In this document: in pieces, positions 24,092 through 33,575 of the stretch | Layout of the letters: each line of letters begins with the position of its first letter | Position numbering within the stretch: the stretch's first letter is position 1 | From: Rhodamnia argentea | Lineage: Eukaryota > Streptophyta > Magnoliopsida > Myrtales > Myrtaceae | Assembly (NCBI RefSeq): GCF_020921035.1 | Contig: NC_063160.1 | Location: forward strand, 12,234,095 to 12,298,094 | Length of the DNA: 64,000 nucleotides | Direction of reading: 5' to 3' | The notes under the pieces: generated by a model | What the model was told of the DNA's origin: nothing | Databases searched by the model: none | What the model saw: only the letters and a program-made list of their open reading frames with translations | Position numbers and translations under genes: made by a program

Positions 24092-25936
24092 ATGGCCATC
24101 TTTCGTTCCTCCCCAAAACATTTACTTCTTCTGCATTTCTTCGTCTTCATCATCTCCGTCACAACTCAACCACTTCCTAGCCCGAGAGCCAACTTCTCGT
24201 GCTCCGCCAACTCGCTGAGCTCGTGCCCATCATATGTGGCCTACATCGTGCAAGGACCCGAATTCATCGACCTTGGAAGCATCTCTGACCTGTTTGGTGT
24301 CAGCCGTTTATCCATCTCGCAGGCGAGCAACCTGGCTTCTGAAGATGACCCTTTGTACCCCGGCCAGCTTTTGCTCATTCCGATCACGTGCGGCTGCAGT
24401 GGCGGCAGTTTCTTCGCCAACATAACCTATCAGATCAAGAAAGATGACAGTTACTTCCTGGTCTCGACGAAAGCATTTGAGAACCTCACGAACTGGCAAG
24501 TCGAAGAGGAAATGAACCCGGGGATCAATCCAACTCTCCTACAGATTGGGACCCAAGTCACTATTCCTCTCTACTGTAAGTGCCTGGCAAAAGCGGACTC
24601 GGAGGCAGGCTTCAACTTTCTTGTTACTTATGTATGGCAGCCCGGAGATGCACTTTCATCAGTGGCCAAAAAGTTCAACGCGACATCTGGCGATATTGTG
24701 AAGGAAAACAAAGGAGTCAATCTTACTGCGTCTGTAGGTCATCCTGTCCTCATACCAGTATCACAATTGCCAGCTCTTTCTCAACCACTGAATGCTCCTC
24801 CGAAGAGAAAAGAATCCAAGCATGAGTGGATTATTGTAGCTTTAAGCAGTGTAGCAGCAGCTATTTTGGTCACTGCGTTAGCGGTTTCGCTAGTCTATGT
24901 TCGCCGTTTAGGTGGGAAAGCGAACCCGAAGATTCTGAATTGGAATGCTTCCTGTTGGGAGGTCAGAAATCTCGTAAAAACTAAGGAGTTCCCTAAAGAA
25001 GGGAAATCTGAGTCATCCAAGACGAAGGTCATCCAAGATAAATTACTTCCCAGCATTTCGGACTACTTGAGCATTCCGATCATGTATGGGGCTAAAGAGA
25101 TCATGGAGGCAACGATGAATCTTGATGAGAGTTCTAAGATCAGGGGCTCAGTGTTCCGCGGCACAATCGACGGGAAAGTTTTCGCCGTGAAAACAGAAAC
25201 TATGGGCAAAAACATGGAGGAGCTAAAGATTCTACAGAGAGTAAACCATGCGAATCTGATAAAGTTACTGGGTGTTTCGTCAGATGCGGGCGGCAACTTC
25301 TTTATGGTATATGAGTACGCTGAAAACGGTTCGCTCGATAAGTGGCTGTGTCAGAGGCCTTCGTCTTCTTCAGAGTCTGTCAACTTCCTCACTTGGATTC
25401 AGAGGTTGGGCATCGCTTTCGATGTCGCCAATGGCCTCCAATACCTTCATGAGCATACTCAACCGAGCATCGTCCACGGAGATATCAGAGCAAGCAACAT
25501 TCTTCTGGACTCCAATTTCAAGGCCAAGATATCAAACTTCTCCAAGGCCATACCAGCTACAAGTGCTGCGATGTTGAAAGTTGATATTTATGCTTTTGGG
25601 TTACATTTGCTTGAGTTACTTTCGGGGAAGCGGGCCATGGGCGTGAGTGAAGTAATGGAGATCTTGGAAGCGGAAGAGAATAGGGAGGAGAGGTTGATGG
25701 AATGGATGGATCCGGACTTGGGGAGCTTTTATCCGATCCATGACGCGCTGAGCCTAGCAACCTTGGCCCAGGCGTGCACAGCAGAGGAATCTTCCGTGAG
25801 GCCAAGCATGGCGGAGATTGCATTTAATCTCTGCATGCTCGCCCAGTCGTCTTCGGTGGCGTTGGAAAGTTCTTGGACGACAACAATAGAAGCAGATGAG
25901 AGCGTTCAAGTTATCATTCCGGCTACTGCTCGCTGA
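24092..25936 (+). CDS. NFP/NFR5-like: NFP/NFR5-type LysM receptor-like pseudokinase, 614 aa
   Basis: Intronless LysM receptor of the LYR-I clade, which in legumes recognises Nod factors with an active LYK partner and elsewhere is linked to mycorrhizal signalling. Order: signal peptide (1-25), ectodomain with Cys37, Cys45, CGC and CKC, three LysM modules (about 45-225), transmembrane helix (about 249-268), kinase-like domain. Family-specific strings include SCPSYVAY, ENLTNW, TYVWQPGD, LIPVSQLP, GVSSDAGGNFFMVYEYAENG, EENREERLMEWMDPDLGSFY and the C-terminal ATAR. The kinase keeps the VAIK-type Lys (about 366) but HRD is HGD (462-464), DFG is NFS (482-484), and the activation loop is almost absent, as in NFR5. 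It is therefore a pseudokinase. The orthology call comes from remembered family sequences, not from alignment. Confidence 0.92.
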   Translation: MAIFRSSPKHLLLLHFFVFIISVTTQPLPSPRANFSCSANSLSSCPSYVAYIVQGPEFIDLGSISDLFGVSRLSISQASNLASEDDPLYPGQLLLIPITCGCSGGSFFANITYQIKKDDSYFLVSTKAFENLTNWQVEEEMNPGINPTLLQIGTQVTIPLYCKCLAKADSEAGFNFLVTYVWQPGDALSSVAKKFNATSGDIVKENKGVNLTASVGHPVLIPVSQLPALSQPLNAPPKRKESKHEWIIVALSSVAAAILVTALAVSLVYVRRLGGKANPKILNWNASCWEVRNLVKTKEFPKEGKSESSKTKVIQDKLLPSISDYLSIPIMYGAKEIMEATMNLDESSKIRGSVFRGTIDGKVFAVKTETMGKNMEELKILQRVNHANLIKLLGVSSDAGGNFFMVYEYAENGSLDKWLCQRPSSSSESVNFLTWIQRLGIAFDVANGLQYLHEHTQPSIVHGDIRASNILLDSNFKAKISNFSKAIPATSAAMLKVDIYAFGLHLLELLSGKRAMGVSEVMEILEAEENREERLMEWMDPDLGSFYPIHDALSLATLAQACTAEESSVRPSMAEIAFNLCMLAQSSSVALESSWTTTIEADESVQVIIPATAR

Positions 25937-26252
25937 ATCTTTGAGACGCAAGGTTCACGTAAATGTCTTCTCTTTTCCATGCTGTAATAAAAGCCGAGGC
26001 ACGCAAGTTTCTGCAAATTTCACGACACATTGGACTGGAAGCGTGAATTTCCTCCTCCTGAATTCCATTGTAATTGTGTCTTACCGTAGATTCATCAATG
26101 CAAGTATAGTTGAAACTACAATTACATTCAATATACATGAAATAGGATCTTGTATTCAGTAGGAGAACAGAAGAAACGAATATGTAGTGTCTGTATCAGT
26201 GCGTTTCTGTGCAAACAATCTAATTATGGCTCGAAGAAATGCAGAAACTTCG
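25937..26252. other. Shared 3' region of the tail-to-tail LysM receptor genes
   Basis: 316 bases separate the two stop codons, so the 3' UTRs of the two receptor genes probably overlap or abut. An AATAAA-like 'gtaataaaag' lies near 25,983 on the + strand. No other feature seen. Confidence 0.6.
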
Positions 26253-28190
26253 CTACCTAGCGAGGATGTTCTGGTGTTCACAGGCCAATGACGCCGTGAG
26301 GACCTTCGACAGAGACTGCACGATCTCATCCATGGAAGGGCGATCCACGGGATTTTTCTTCAGGCAACTCTTGATTATCCTGACAACGTACACGGCAAGG
26401 TCCAACGGGTACGTCTCACTCATCGTAGGGTCGATCAACCGCATCAGCCTCTCGTGCCCGCCATCCTCAGCAAGCGCCAAACTCACAATATCATACGCTT
26501 GCATGTTTTCTCCTCCACACAAAGAAATGACCTCTTTCCCGGTCATCATTTCCAGCAAGAGAACGCCGAACGCATAGACGTCTAGTTTCACGGAGATCAA
26601 ACCGTTCTCCAAGTACTCAGGAGCCATATAGCCTTTTGTCCCGACGATGTGCCTTGTCAAGGCAAATTCCCCGCCCTCTCCTTCTGCCGATCTTGCGAGT
26701 CCGAGACTCGCTATCTTGGCCCTGAAGTCGCTATGGAGAAGAATGTTGCTGCTCTTGATGTTCTTGTGGACGAAAGGCGGGGTCGTGAAGAGATGGAGAT
26801 AGTTGAGCCCGGTGGCCACATCCAAAGCGATTTGCATTCTCTGCATCCAAGTTAAGAATCTCCCTTCGCTGTTATTCTGGTAAATCCATTCGCTCAAGGG
26901 TCCGTTCACTGCATATTCATATACAAAGAACCATTGCCCCTCGTCGAAGCATACACCCGAGAGGCGGATAAGACTGGAGTGGCTGATCTTGCTCAGTATT
27001 TCGGCTTCCCTCGACACGTTCCCGTTCATTCTCTTGATTGCTGCGTGATCTCCGTTGATTTTTCCACGGTAGACCGATCCCTTGATCAAACAGCTAGAAC
27101 TGAAGTTCTTGGTTGCGGCTTGCAGCTCTTCGTAAGTATACACCTTGATGGACTGCGCGATGCTAGATACGCTATCGAGGAAATCCAGAGAGTCTTCATC
27201 CAACCTCTTATTGCTTGGTTTTTCGAATGCCTCAAAGCTATCCGAGACCACGGTCGAGTCGATTCTCTCTCTCTTAGTCCTTCCTCTGAAGAACATAAAG
27301 AAAACGACTGTGCCTAACACCGCAATCACAGCAATTCCACCAAGAACACCGATAGTGACATAGACCCATGTACTCGAACTTTTGCCTGGGGGAGATGTAA
27401 CGGTGGAAGGCGGCGATGGTGGCGGTGATGACGACGGAGGAGGAGACGGTGACGTGGTTTGAGAACTCGTGGGCGGATTTTCCAACGGTATGAGAAGTGT
27501 GGTGAAAGCATAGATGGTGTCTTGTCCAGAGAGTCCATTAGCTTCTAAAGTAGCAGTGAAATCGGCTCCGAATCTTTCGCTAATATCGGAAAGGACATCG
27601 CCATTCACGGTAGCATAGGTCAAGAGATAATTTATACCCGCATCACTCTGGTTTTTTGTTGGGCAAGCACACCTAACAGGGACAGTAATTGATGCACCAA
27701 CAGACAAATCAGAAGCACTCATGTTGTTCACATTCTGGAGAGCTTGGCATGTCGAGAGGGCTTGATAAGTGTTATTGGCAATGTACAAGAAGGTATCTCC
27801 TGACTGGACAACATAACTGGCATTCTCTTGATAGTACTGACCTGAACATGAGCAGGTGATTGGGACTATCACCATCCGATCCGTACCAAAGCTCGTGGAT
27901 TCAGAGACCGAGTTTATCGATGAGACTCGAGACGGGCTTGAGGCGAAGAGGGTCGAGACGGACGAGACCGTGTTGTAAGGGGATCGGGACCGGAAAATGA
28001 GGTAGGATTGGCAGCTCGTGTTGAGGCCGTTGCAGGTGTATCCGAGCTTCGAGGAGGAGTTATCGATGGCGTCGCAAGCTGTTGTGGTCAATCCCTCATA
28101 AGGTTGCTGGGCAAGAACCACCAAAGACGACGGCGGCGGCGTGAGGAAAACAAATACTGAAATAAGGGAGAATAGAGACAGGAGAGCCAT
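26253..28190 (-). CDS. LYK4-like: LYK4-type LysM receptor-like pseudokinase, 645 aa
   Basis: Intronless. Start placed at the ATG ending at 28,190 because it opens a signal peptide (MALLSLFSLISVFVF); an upstream in-frame ATG at 28,265 would put 25 polar residues before it. The mature ectodomain starts QQPYEGL and has GYTCNGLNTSC, CSCSGQYYQENASY, TYQALSTCQALQNVNN and RCACPTKNQ, typical of LYK4/LYK5 chitin co-receptors. A Pro/Ser-rich linker precedes the helix (VYVTIGVLGGIAVIAVL). In the kinase-like domain, Lys (about 386) is present, HRD is HKN (475-477), and DFG is SLG (495-497), while the GTKGYMAPEYL segment is kept. It is thus a pseudokinase that would need an active partner such as CERK1. 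Likely role: chitin-oligomer perception at the plasma membrane. Confidence 0.92.
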   Translation of the reverse strand: MALLSLFSLISVFVFLTPPPSSLVVLAQQPYEGLTTTACDAIDNSSSKLGYTCNGLNTSCQSYLIFRSRSPYNTVSSVSTLFASSPSRVSSINSVSESTSFGTDRMVIVPITCSCSGQYYQENASYVVQSGDTFLYIANNTYQALSTCQALQNVNNMSASDLSVGASITVPVRCACPTKNQSDAGINYLLTYATVNGDVLSDISERFGADFTATLEANGLSGQDTIYAFTTLLIPLENPPTSSQTTSPSPPPSSSPPPSPPSTVTSPPGKSSSTWVYVTIGVLGGIAVIAVLGTVVFFMFFRGRTKRERIDSTVVSDSFEAFEKPSNKRLDEDSLDFLDSVSSIAQSIKVYTYEELQAATKNFSSSCLIKGSVYRGKINGDHAAIKRMNGNVSREAEILSKISHSSLIRLSGVCFDEGQWFFVYEYAVNGPLSEWIYQNNSEGRFLTWMQRMQIALDVATGLNYLHLFTTPPFVHKNIKSSNILLHSDFRAKIASLGLARSAEGEGGEFALTRHIVGTKGYMAPEYLENGLISVKLDVYAFGVLLLEMMTGKEVISLCGGENMQAYDIVSLALAEDGGHERLMRLIDPTMSETYPLDLAVYVVRIIKSCLKKNPVDRPSMDEIVQSLSKVLTASLACEHQNILAR

Positions 28191-28568
28191 TGTTCTTTGA
28201 GCTGGGAATGATCTGAAGGGAAGGTTGTGACAGGTTCTCTGTGTTGGGTTTGAATATAATTCCAATCTGCTGTGGGGTTTTTGGAAGCTCTATGAGCATT
28301 GACTTCTTCTAAAGGGAAGAGAGACAACTTACGTATGGGGTTGGACCTAACCATCTGCATATGGTGCTCTACTTTATTCCCACAATTATTGACAGTCAAA
28401 AAGAGAAGGCAGATTAAAAAATATTGCACATTGTTGAATCTTTCTTCTTCCAATCACTGGTGGTGCCACGGAAGATCGTTCAATACACGCAAAACACGAA
28501 ATTGGTCGCAAAAACTCTGATATACAACCGGAAAGCAGGATGAATCAAAAGTTTCAAAAGTGTTTCCT

Positions 28569-28600
<32 letters not shown>

Positions 28601-29103
28601 TTGTCATTGTTAGAATATTGACAGTAAAGTTTGATTGTTTCTTATGTTAGTTCTGTTGCTCAAGTGGACGAAAGATGGTTGGTGGTTACTTTGTTGGCGC
28701 CGGCTGAGTAGAGGTTCTGGAAAGGTGGCAAAGTTGACTTTGTAGTGTCTCACGTTGTGGCATATCTGTTCACGCCAACACTGAAAATCTCACATGCCAT
28801 GGACAAGTCAAAGCCTAAATTGAGACGTAAATGCAATGATCGGCTTGTCTTAGGATTTGAGAAGAGACCATTCTTTCCGCATTCTAATGAGGTTCGTCGA
28901 CCCTCCTGACTTTAGAAACAGAGAGACTCGCATCAGAGCTCAACAGAGAATACGGATCTTGAATACAGCATGAAAAGTGAGAATGAGTTTAGCACCAGGG
29001 TGAGGTGAATGCTCAGCAACAACTTCACCGCAAAATCAAAAGGCTCGAGCAAGCATGATTTGGATCGAAAAGTGCGAGACCCATGTCATTCGAAGCACAG
29101 AGC
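28191..29103. other. LYK4-like promoter region and intergenic
   Basis: Promoter and leader of the LYK4-like gene (transcribed leftward) followed by the 3' flank of the next minus-strand gene. A (TTTC)n microsatellite occupies about 28,567-28,601. No other gene seen. Confidence 0.6.
28567..28601. repeat. (TTTC)n microsatellite
   Basis: About eight to nine uninterrupted TTTC units in the region upstream of the LYK4-like gene. Confidence 0.95.
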
Positions 29104-32100
29104 CTACCAAGTACCTTTACACAAGTAATATATTGTAAAGAAACAGAGAAAGCCCACCCCGAGACAATAACCGAAGCAATGCCAATTGCAATCCCAATTA
29201 GCGAGTCCGCCGATGCCCCTAATCTCATTTACGACCAGTATAATTCCTAGAATTAGACAAAATATGCCGCCCGCCATGCTGTCACGTAGTTCATTGGCAA
29301 TCCAGTCAGGAGTTACGACGAATAAGATAAAACGAGAAACTGCACATTAAGAGATGAGCAGGCAGAGCTAGTTAGAAGCTATTGATGGAGAAGAACAGCG
29401 ACTCTGACGTTGAAGTTCTCCAATAGGCACAGTTCTTAGAGTAGAGAGAACAGTTTCAAACCTGTGAAGGTTCGAGGAAAGAAGAGGTTTGCTGCGACGG
29501 CGAGAAAAGCAACCCAACAACCAAACTGTCCCCTGCATCATTGTTTAGGTAACATAAGTAACCGAAGCAGAAGGTTGCGGAGAACATTTCTAGAAAAGGG
29601 AGTAATTAAGTCATTTTCCTTTGCTGACAAAAAGTATGAATCACAATCTACCTAAGAATTTTGAAGAGTGCAGTAGGAAAACTTGTGAACAGATACAATA
29701 CAAGAGCAGTAGTTTGCATGGATGATTTCCTCCCGGTTCGATTCATGATCAACAAGAATCTGCGAAAGCAAGAAGATGAATAAACGCTTTTGCCTAAGAA
29801 TAGTCCAGCGACTAGCATACCCATGTCAAAAGAGAACTCGGATCAAAATTAAGGAAAGAGCATGGCAAGCTCAAGGCTCATACTAATAGAATGACAGGTA
29901 ATTTGTAGCACTTGGGACAAAGTCACTGAAAGTCCCAGTCTTCAAATGTGTCTGTGATACTTTTAAGAGGCTTTCCCCAACAATACTACCTCTAAGAATG
30001 TCGGATGACCAACCAACATAAAACTTCATGCTGATTATCTTTATTTCACAGCCATGTGATCTGCTTTAACAATAACATGCAGTCTAAAATATCATGTCGA
30101 ATGGTCTACTTTGAATGAATAGTGTCTCTAAAGAAGTACAATCAGTTACAATCAGATAGCAAAGCTTCTTGTAATGGTGCTATCTTTCTGTATAAGTAAA
30201 AGCTTGGCATAAATTATGGCATGACTCTGGCATCTGAAACTGAAGAGATTTTCCCTTTTCAATTCAGTGTGGCTTTTGAAAACTCTTTATAAATCTGAAC
30301 CATATAAAAAGTAGGTCCGTTGGCCAAAATTCAAACTAGAATACAGTCAAACGAGGAAATTAGGCTTTATTTGACAGACGCAGGTTCACTTAATGGAGAA
30401 GAAATTGCTTCATTAAAACATGACAACCACTAAGAGATTGAAATGACCTGTAATTTTTCTTTAGACTGCTATATTTATAATATTCTTGCCTTACTATATC
30501 TCCATACCAAGCTCCTCAGCTCCTTTCTCACACACAATTCCACCACAAGGCATCACCACGTCAAGTTAGAACATAAGCAAAACATCCTTGCATCATCACT
30601 TAGTCATTACTTCAATTCTTTTGTCTGACAGATGCTACAAGGTTTTGATTTATTCACACTATTCATCCATGCCTGCTCTTCTTTCTGGGCAGACTTATAC
30701 AAATCCGAACCAGACTGCATTGCAAACACACAGTTGCAGTGTTTTATTTACATGCATTGCTATGTAACAATCGAACCAGACTGCATCATAAAAGATCTCA
30801 AGGGCTAAGGATTCACTAGTACCTAAACAATATTCCATCACTTCTCATGACATAGTTACTTCACAATAACACAATTTATCTAACGATGATTGCAGGTTCG
30901 AATTTCCAACAACATATAACTTGGAAGAGATTAAGTACAATTCAGTATCGCAGTAGGCATTCCATTGTGCATCCAATTAACCATATGGCATACATACATG
31001 GACACTAAGTTTCGTGGGATAAACATGATTCCAAGCAAACAGTCACTAATTGTCTGAGGCATGGCCTGGAAGCCTGTCAGAATTTTCTCAAATGCAGCAA
31101 AATTTTGTGCAGATTTGAGCCGTACTAATGACGCTGTAGGCAGCAATGTGTTGTTACCCTGCTACCCACCAACAACTAACAAGAAGTTTATATACGGTCA
31201 GATCATCTGGCAATTATACAAAACTTGTGTTGGAGAATCAAAACCTTATTATTTGCTTTTCGACTCCATTAACAATAAAGAGAGAGAACCTTACCAAAAA
31301 AAAAACAATAAAGAGAGAGAATATATGTAATTTCTTTCCTAGTCCTTTCCCAATGAATTCTGAGATCCAATCTACTCTGAGTTATGCATCAACTATAGAT
31401 TGGATCTTAATGTGTTTTTGCATATGTTGTTTACTCTGCTTGATAGCTGAAGCCTTTCGTACGGGAAATCCTTCTATCCCGCTTGCATTTACAATCTTCC
31501 ACATCCGTTCTCAACTCAGATTGCAAGAGCACTGGTATCGACAATCTGACATCACCTAAAGGTGCATTTTATAGCGCTTCTATTGCAAAATTTCTTGCTC
31601 CACCTACTTACTTGAGATTCCAGGCCCGGACATCACAAACCAAGCAGTTACCCCTCTTATTCTAAGGAGCTTGGCTTCCATGTACTTCCACACCCCAGTA
31701 TTAATTCAGTTTCAGATTATGCCCCAAACAATCAAACATTGCATTTCCATCCTCTAGGCTAAGTTCAGCTGACAGAGACTCCAAACTAGAAATTGTCCTA
31801 CACTGTAATTCATGTTCTTGATTAACTAGTGTATTGGCTCAAATTGCGAACCGCGGAAGCCACAAATGGGCTGACAGAGCCGCAAAATCTTGAAAGCTAT
31901 GAAACCCACCATCCCTTTTAGCCGAACCTCCGAGCTCAATTGACACGCGCGTGCATCTTCAAATCATCAGTCCGTCGTGATCCGGCAGCCAATGTTCCAA
32001 GAGAATCAAACAAAAGTAGGGAAGAGAGAACAACTCACATGGCAGAGATCGTCCCACCCCACTGAAAGGTGGCGAGAGTTCCGCTGCTCGATCCAATCTC

Positions 32101-32109
32101 GCCATCCAT
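29104..32109 (-). CDS. COR413-like multi-pass membrane protein, 4 exons, divergent
   Basis: Exons on the minus strand: 32109-32039, 29759-29652, 29532-29462, 29339-29104; phases agree and give 161 residues. Peptides follow the cold-regulated COR413 family order: TFQWGGTISAI, FLLIMNRTGRKSSMQ, YLFTSFPTALFKILR, GQFGCWVAFLAVAANLFFPR, FVVTPDWIANELRDS, then CLILGIILVVNEIRGIGG. All introns have GT..AG. COR413 proteins are cold- and drought-linked membrane proteins of about 200 aa. The N-terminus is short: homology (LELAIISDRSGLLQLLQ) continues upstream in frame without an ATG, so an exon may be missed. After GIGGLAN the expected helix (LIGIAIGIASVIVSGWAFSV) is found in another frame, indicating a frameshift. 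Intron 1 is about 2.3 kb. Possibly a decaying paralogue. Confidence 0.6.
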
Positions 32110-32384
32110 CGGCGTTCGAAGCAGCTGCTGCAGCAGCTGCAACAGCCCACTTCGGTCACTGATAATCGCAAGCTCAAGCGATTCTCGAATTCTGATTCCG
32201 GCAGAAATCAGTTAAAAATTTTCATTCTTTTATCTTATTCTATTCTACGAGGCCAACAGCTCGGAAGAAGGAGAAGAAGAACAGGCGGCTTGGCGCGTCC
32301 CAGATGGTTGGTGCCTAATCTCTGACACGCGCGCACTAGGGTACGAGGTTGTTGCTCGTACCCATTTTGTGAAGGATAAAAAAG
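32110..32384. other. 5' region of the COR413-like gene
   Basis: In-frame extension of the COR413-like exon 1 runs to about 32,205 (on the minus strand up to a TAA) without ATG. A candidate acceptor 'gaatcag' lies there. Beyond it no gene is seen. Confidence 0.4.
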
Positions 32385-32654
32385 TGCCAAAAAAAAATCA
32401 TAAATTTATTATATTAATATTTAATTTAATTTTAATTTTTTTAATTGAAATCAAATTAATCTTAAATTTTTTTATATTTATATTAATTTAGTTCATTTGA
32501 TCAATTTTAAAGAAAATCGCTAATGTGAATATCGCGTTGAATAGTTAGCACTCACGTATATATTTTTTTAATAATAATTTTAATAAAAGATATCTTTTTA
32601 ATTTTTTTTTTCCTGAACTTTTGCCCCTTTGCTTCTGTCTCTTTCTCTCTGCAA

Positions 32655-32696
<42 letters not shown>

Positions 32697-33575
32697 GCAA
32701 CCACTCTCAACCTCCGTCTCTGTTTCTCTTCTTTGAAGGGAAGTTTTGCCTTTTTCTTCCCCGCGAGTAGATGGGGAAACACAAAACTTGACCAGATTTT
32801 ATCGACTTTTGACTCGGTCAGAGTCTTCCAAGTGCTCTATATTTCGTCTTCTCTTATGCTTTGCCGAGTCTCCCCCAGACTCACTTGGATTTTTTCTCTT
32901 CTCTTGATCCCGAATTCAAGCTCTTATTCTCTCTGAAAATTGCCGAAGTTAAGGCTAAGATTAAGCCGTGGTATCACAGTATCACTGCTAAAGACTGTTG
33001 TGGACTCGTGCTCACTGGAAACACCAAAGAAAACCTGCAAAGAAATCGTCTATGAAAGAATTCAGATCTGGTTTGGGTTTTAAACTTACAACCTCTGTGA
33101 AAGAATCCTGCCACGATGAAGATGCGAGAGCAAGCACAAGAGCTTGAAGAGGTGCAGCTGCGGGAAAGGCAGACACAGGAGCTTGTGCATCACTAGAAAT
33201 CGTCAACGCTGGACCGAGCGTTGCGGAGGCCTCGCCGTGGACTAACCTGATTTGGGCTCGTAACGATGGCAGATAAGAGTTGCAGAGGAAGAGAGAGAAA
33301 GAAAGGGGCAAAAGTTTGGGAAAAAAAGGAAAAAATAATTAAATAATAATGATTTTCTTAATTAAATATTATTTAAAAATATTCACGTCGTCGCTAGCCG
33401 TCCTACGTGGCATCATCGGCATCAACGTAAGCAATTTCCTGCCACAATTTGGCGGATAGACTAAATTAGCACAAATACAAAAAGGTTTACGACTAAATTG
33501 ATCCAATTAAAAAATTTAAAACTAAATTAGTATCAATATAATAAATTTAAGACTTTTTTTGTATTTTCCCCCATT
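32385..33575. mobile_element. Inverted-arm element, family A, with internal captured sequence
   Basis: The left arm (32,385-32,590) and right arm (33,335-33,575) are reverse complements at about 200 bp, for example 'cataaatttattatattaat' on the left against the complement of 'taatataataaatttaag' on the right. The centre (32,600-33,330) differs from other family members: it has a CT-rich leader-like stretch with a (CT)n run at 32,662-32,694 and gene-like higher-GC sequence. This looks like a non-autonomous DNA element that captured host DNA. No transposase seen. Confidence 0.6.
32662..32694. repeat. (TC)n microsatellite
   Basis: Uninterrupted TC dinucleotide run of about 33 bases inside the family A element. 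Confidence 0.95.

Larger units (their letters stand above)
16796..24910 (+). repeat. Tandem segmental duplication, copy 2
   Basis: Second copy of the cassette seen at 1-8,071. The match starts at or before base 16,796, because copy 1 runs out of the window there, and stops at the NFP codon after YVRRL, where copy 1 has the copia junction. Copy 2 is the better preserved one: both the PPR and NFP genes are open. Confidence 0.95.
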
